Below, one piece after another: positions 63,221 through 64,000 of a stretch of 64,000 nucleotides of DNA. This DNA comes from Scortum barcoo (lineage: Eukaryota > Chordata > Actinopteri > Centrarchiformes > Terapontidae). The notes below the pieces were generated by a model. It was not told where the DNA came from, did not search any database, and saw only the letters and a list, made by a program, of their open reading frames with translations. The stretch spans positions 7,029,001 through 7,093,000 of the forward strand of contig CM041553.1 of assembly GCA_023238725.1 (NCBI GenBank), read 5' to 3'. Within the stretch, counting starts at the first letter, position 1; every line of letters begins with the position of its first letter. The position numbers and the translations under genes were made by a program.

Positions 63221-64000
63221 TCGTGTGTCGGGGGGAAGTGAGATATGATCGTGTATTTACCACTCTCTAACCGGTCCGTGAGCTCTGCCTTAGCCGTGAA
63301 ATCGGCTCAGTTCCAACACCCTGTCCTCCAAATGAAGATACCCACCAGCCCACAGCCTCACCCCACCCCCAGACTCTTTAAAGGAGTTTTCATATCTCTC
63401 TGTGCCGTCTTGCCTCATCCCTCCTCCCCCCTATGAAGATAAACAGCGTGAGGGAAGGGTCGGGGAACTTAGCGAAGGTGGCTACTGGAATCTTTCGCAG
63501 AACTCGGCGGTCACAAGAGCGTTATGAATCTTTAATGAGAGATGTTAGCGCGCCAAGGAGAGGAAATGTGCTGAAAACATGATTATGGGCTCATGGGGAG
63601 GAAACCGTTGGTGGAGAGAGAAAGACAGTGAGAAAGATATCAAGCAGGGGAGCAGGGATAAAAGAACTGTTTTGAAGGACAAAGGAGGTAAAGAGGAATA
63701 ACATTTTTTTTTTTAAGCCTGGGCCGCTTACGGCAAAGGCATTTGTCCTCTTCTGAACCGAACCAAGTTCTGACCAGATGTGCTCACAGAGGCAGAGAGT
63801 AGGTGGGCAAATACTGTGTATCCTGTGAAACAACTTTATCACCCATATTATTTTGCAGCAATATTTATCCTGCCAAGCGGGAATAAAACAGCACAGGAGT
63901 ATTTGTGCATTTGTGATAGAGTCAAAGGCCTGCCTTGTGTCTGAGGACAGTCATGTTGATAATGTGCGGTAGAACAATGTCTTATCAGAGAGTGTGAGAG

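Larger units (their letters stand above)
49124..64000 (+). other. ccdc85a: ccdc85a intron 2 (5' part), running off the right edge
   Basis: I looked for a continuation exon (family sequence of the STLSYVRQLE type, phase 1 acceptor) and found none on the plus strand, so the whole 14.9 kb is taken as intron. It is gene-empty but holds a transposase relic, microsatellites, a retroposon-like tail, a MITE-like element and a diverged duplication (separate entries). The stretches 54900-57100 and 57600-58500 have little repeat character and could contain conserved non-coding elements; nothing in the sequence alone proves this. Confidence 0.6.

Noticed and set aside
49124..64000. A third ccdc85a exon within the window
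   Set aside because: No phase-1 acceptor followed by STLSYVRQLE-like coding sequence was found on the plus strand; the exon is assumed to lie beyond 64000.
1..64000. CRISPR arrays, operons, insertion sequences or phage genes
   Set aside because: The whole window is spliced vertebrate DNA; no direct-repeat/spacer arrays or prokaryotic genes are present.

Overview
The window is vertebrate nuclear DNA from a ray-finned (teleost) fish. The genes are split into many short exons with GT-AG introns of about 80 bp to several kb, and the proteins match vertebrate families closely. The repeats (Tc1-like element, tRNA-derived SINE, MITE-like elements with a TTTATGCTAAGCTAA core, long CA/GT tracts) are typical of percomorph-like genomes. 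There is no bacterial, plasmid or CRISPR content. I rebuilt every gene by hand from splice sites and reading phase; all product names rest on recalled family resemblance, not on a database search.

Layout. (1) 598-6477, minus: tmc7, 16 coding exons, 750 aa. (2) 6478-10773: the head-to-head intergenic region, holding a tRNA-type SINE (about 7622-8012) and a broken, right-truncated Tc1-like transposon (8515-about 9845). (3) 10774-20507, plus: tmc5, 20 coding exons, 981 aa, whose last exon carries an unusual six-copy repeat. (4) 22619-27830, minus: gsg1l, 5 coding exons, converging on tmc5; its first exon contains three small duplications that together preserve the frame but scramble the N-terminus. 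(5) 28131-35079: about 7 kb of intergenic DNA with one repeat relic. (6) 35080-42703 (first non-coding exon near 44584-44690), minus: sec23b, 18 coding exons, 766 aa, with TGACGT-core elements in the promoter region. (7) 46500 to beyond the right edge, plus: ccdc85a, of which only the first two coding exons lie in the window. The remaining 15 kb (49124-64000) is its intron 2, with transposon relics, microsatellites and a diverged direct duplication.

The genes do not form one pathway. tmc7 and tmc5 are paralogous TMC membrane proteins in divergent orientation. gsg1l is a claudin-fold AMPA-receptor auxiliary subunit, sec23b is the COPII coat GTPase-activating subunit, and ccdc85a is a DIPA-family coiled-coil junction protein. 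From memory, the human orthologues of the first three are all on chromosome 16p, whereas SEC23B and CCDC85A are on other chromosomes, so the right half of the window probably reflects a rearrangement.

Most notable: the three frame-compensating microduplications in gsg1l exon 1, the C-terminal repeat array of tmc5, a 62-bp tandem duplication that copies a sec23b splice acceptor, and the cluster of CRE/UPRE-like sites upstream of sec23b.
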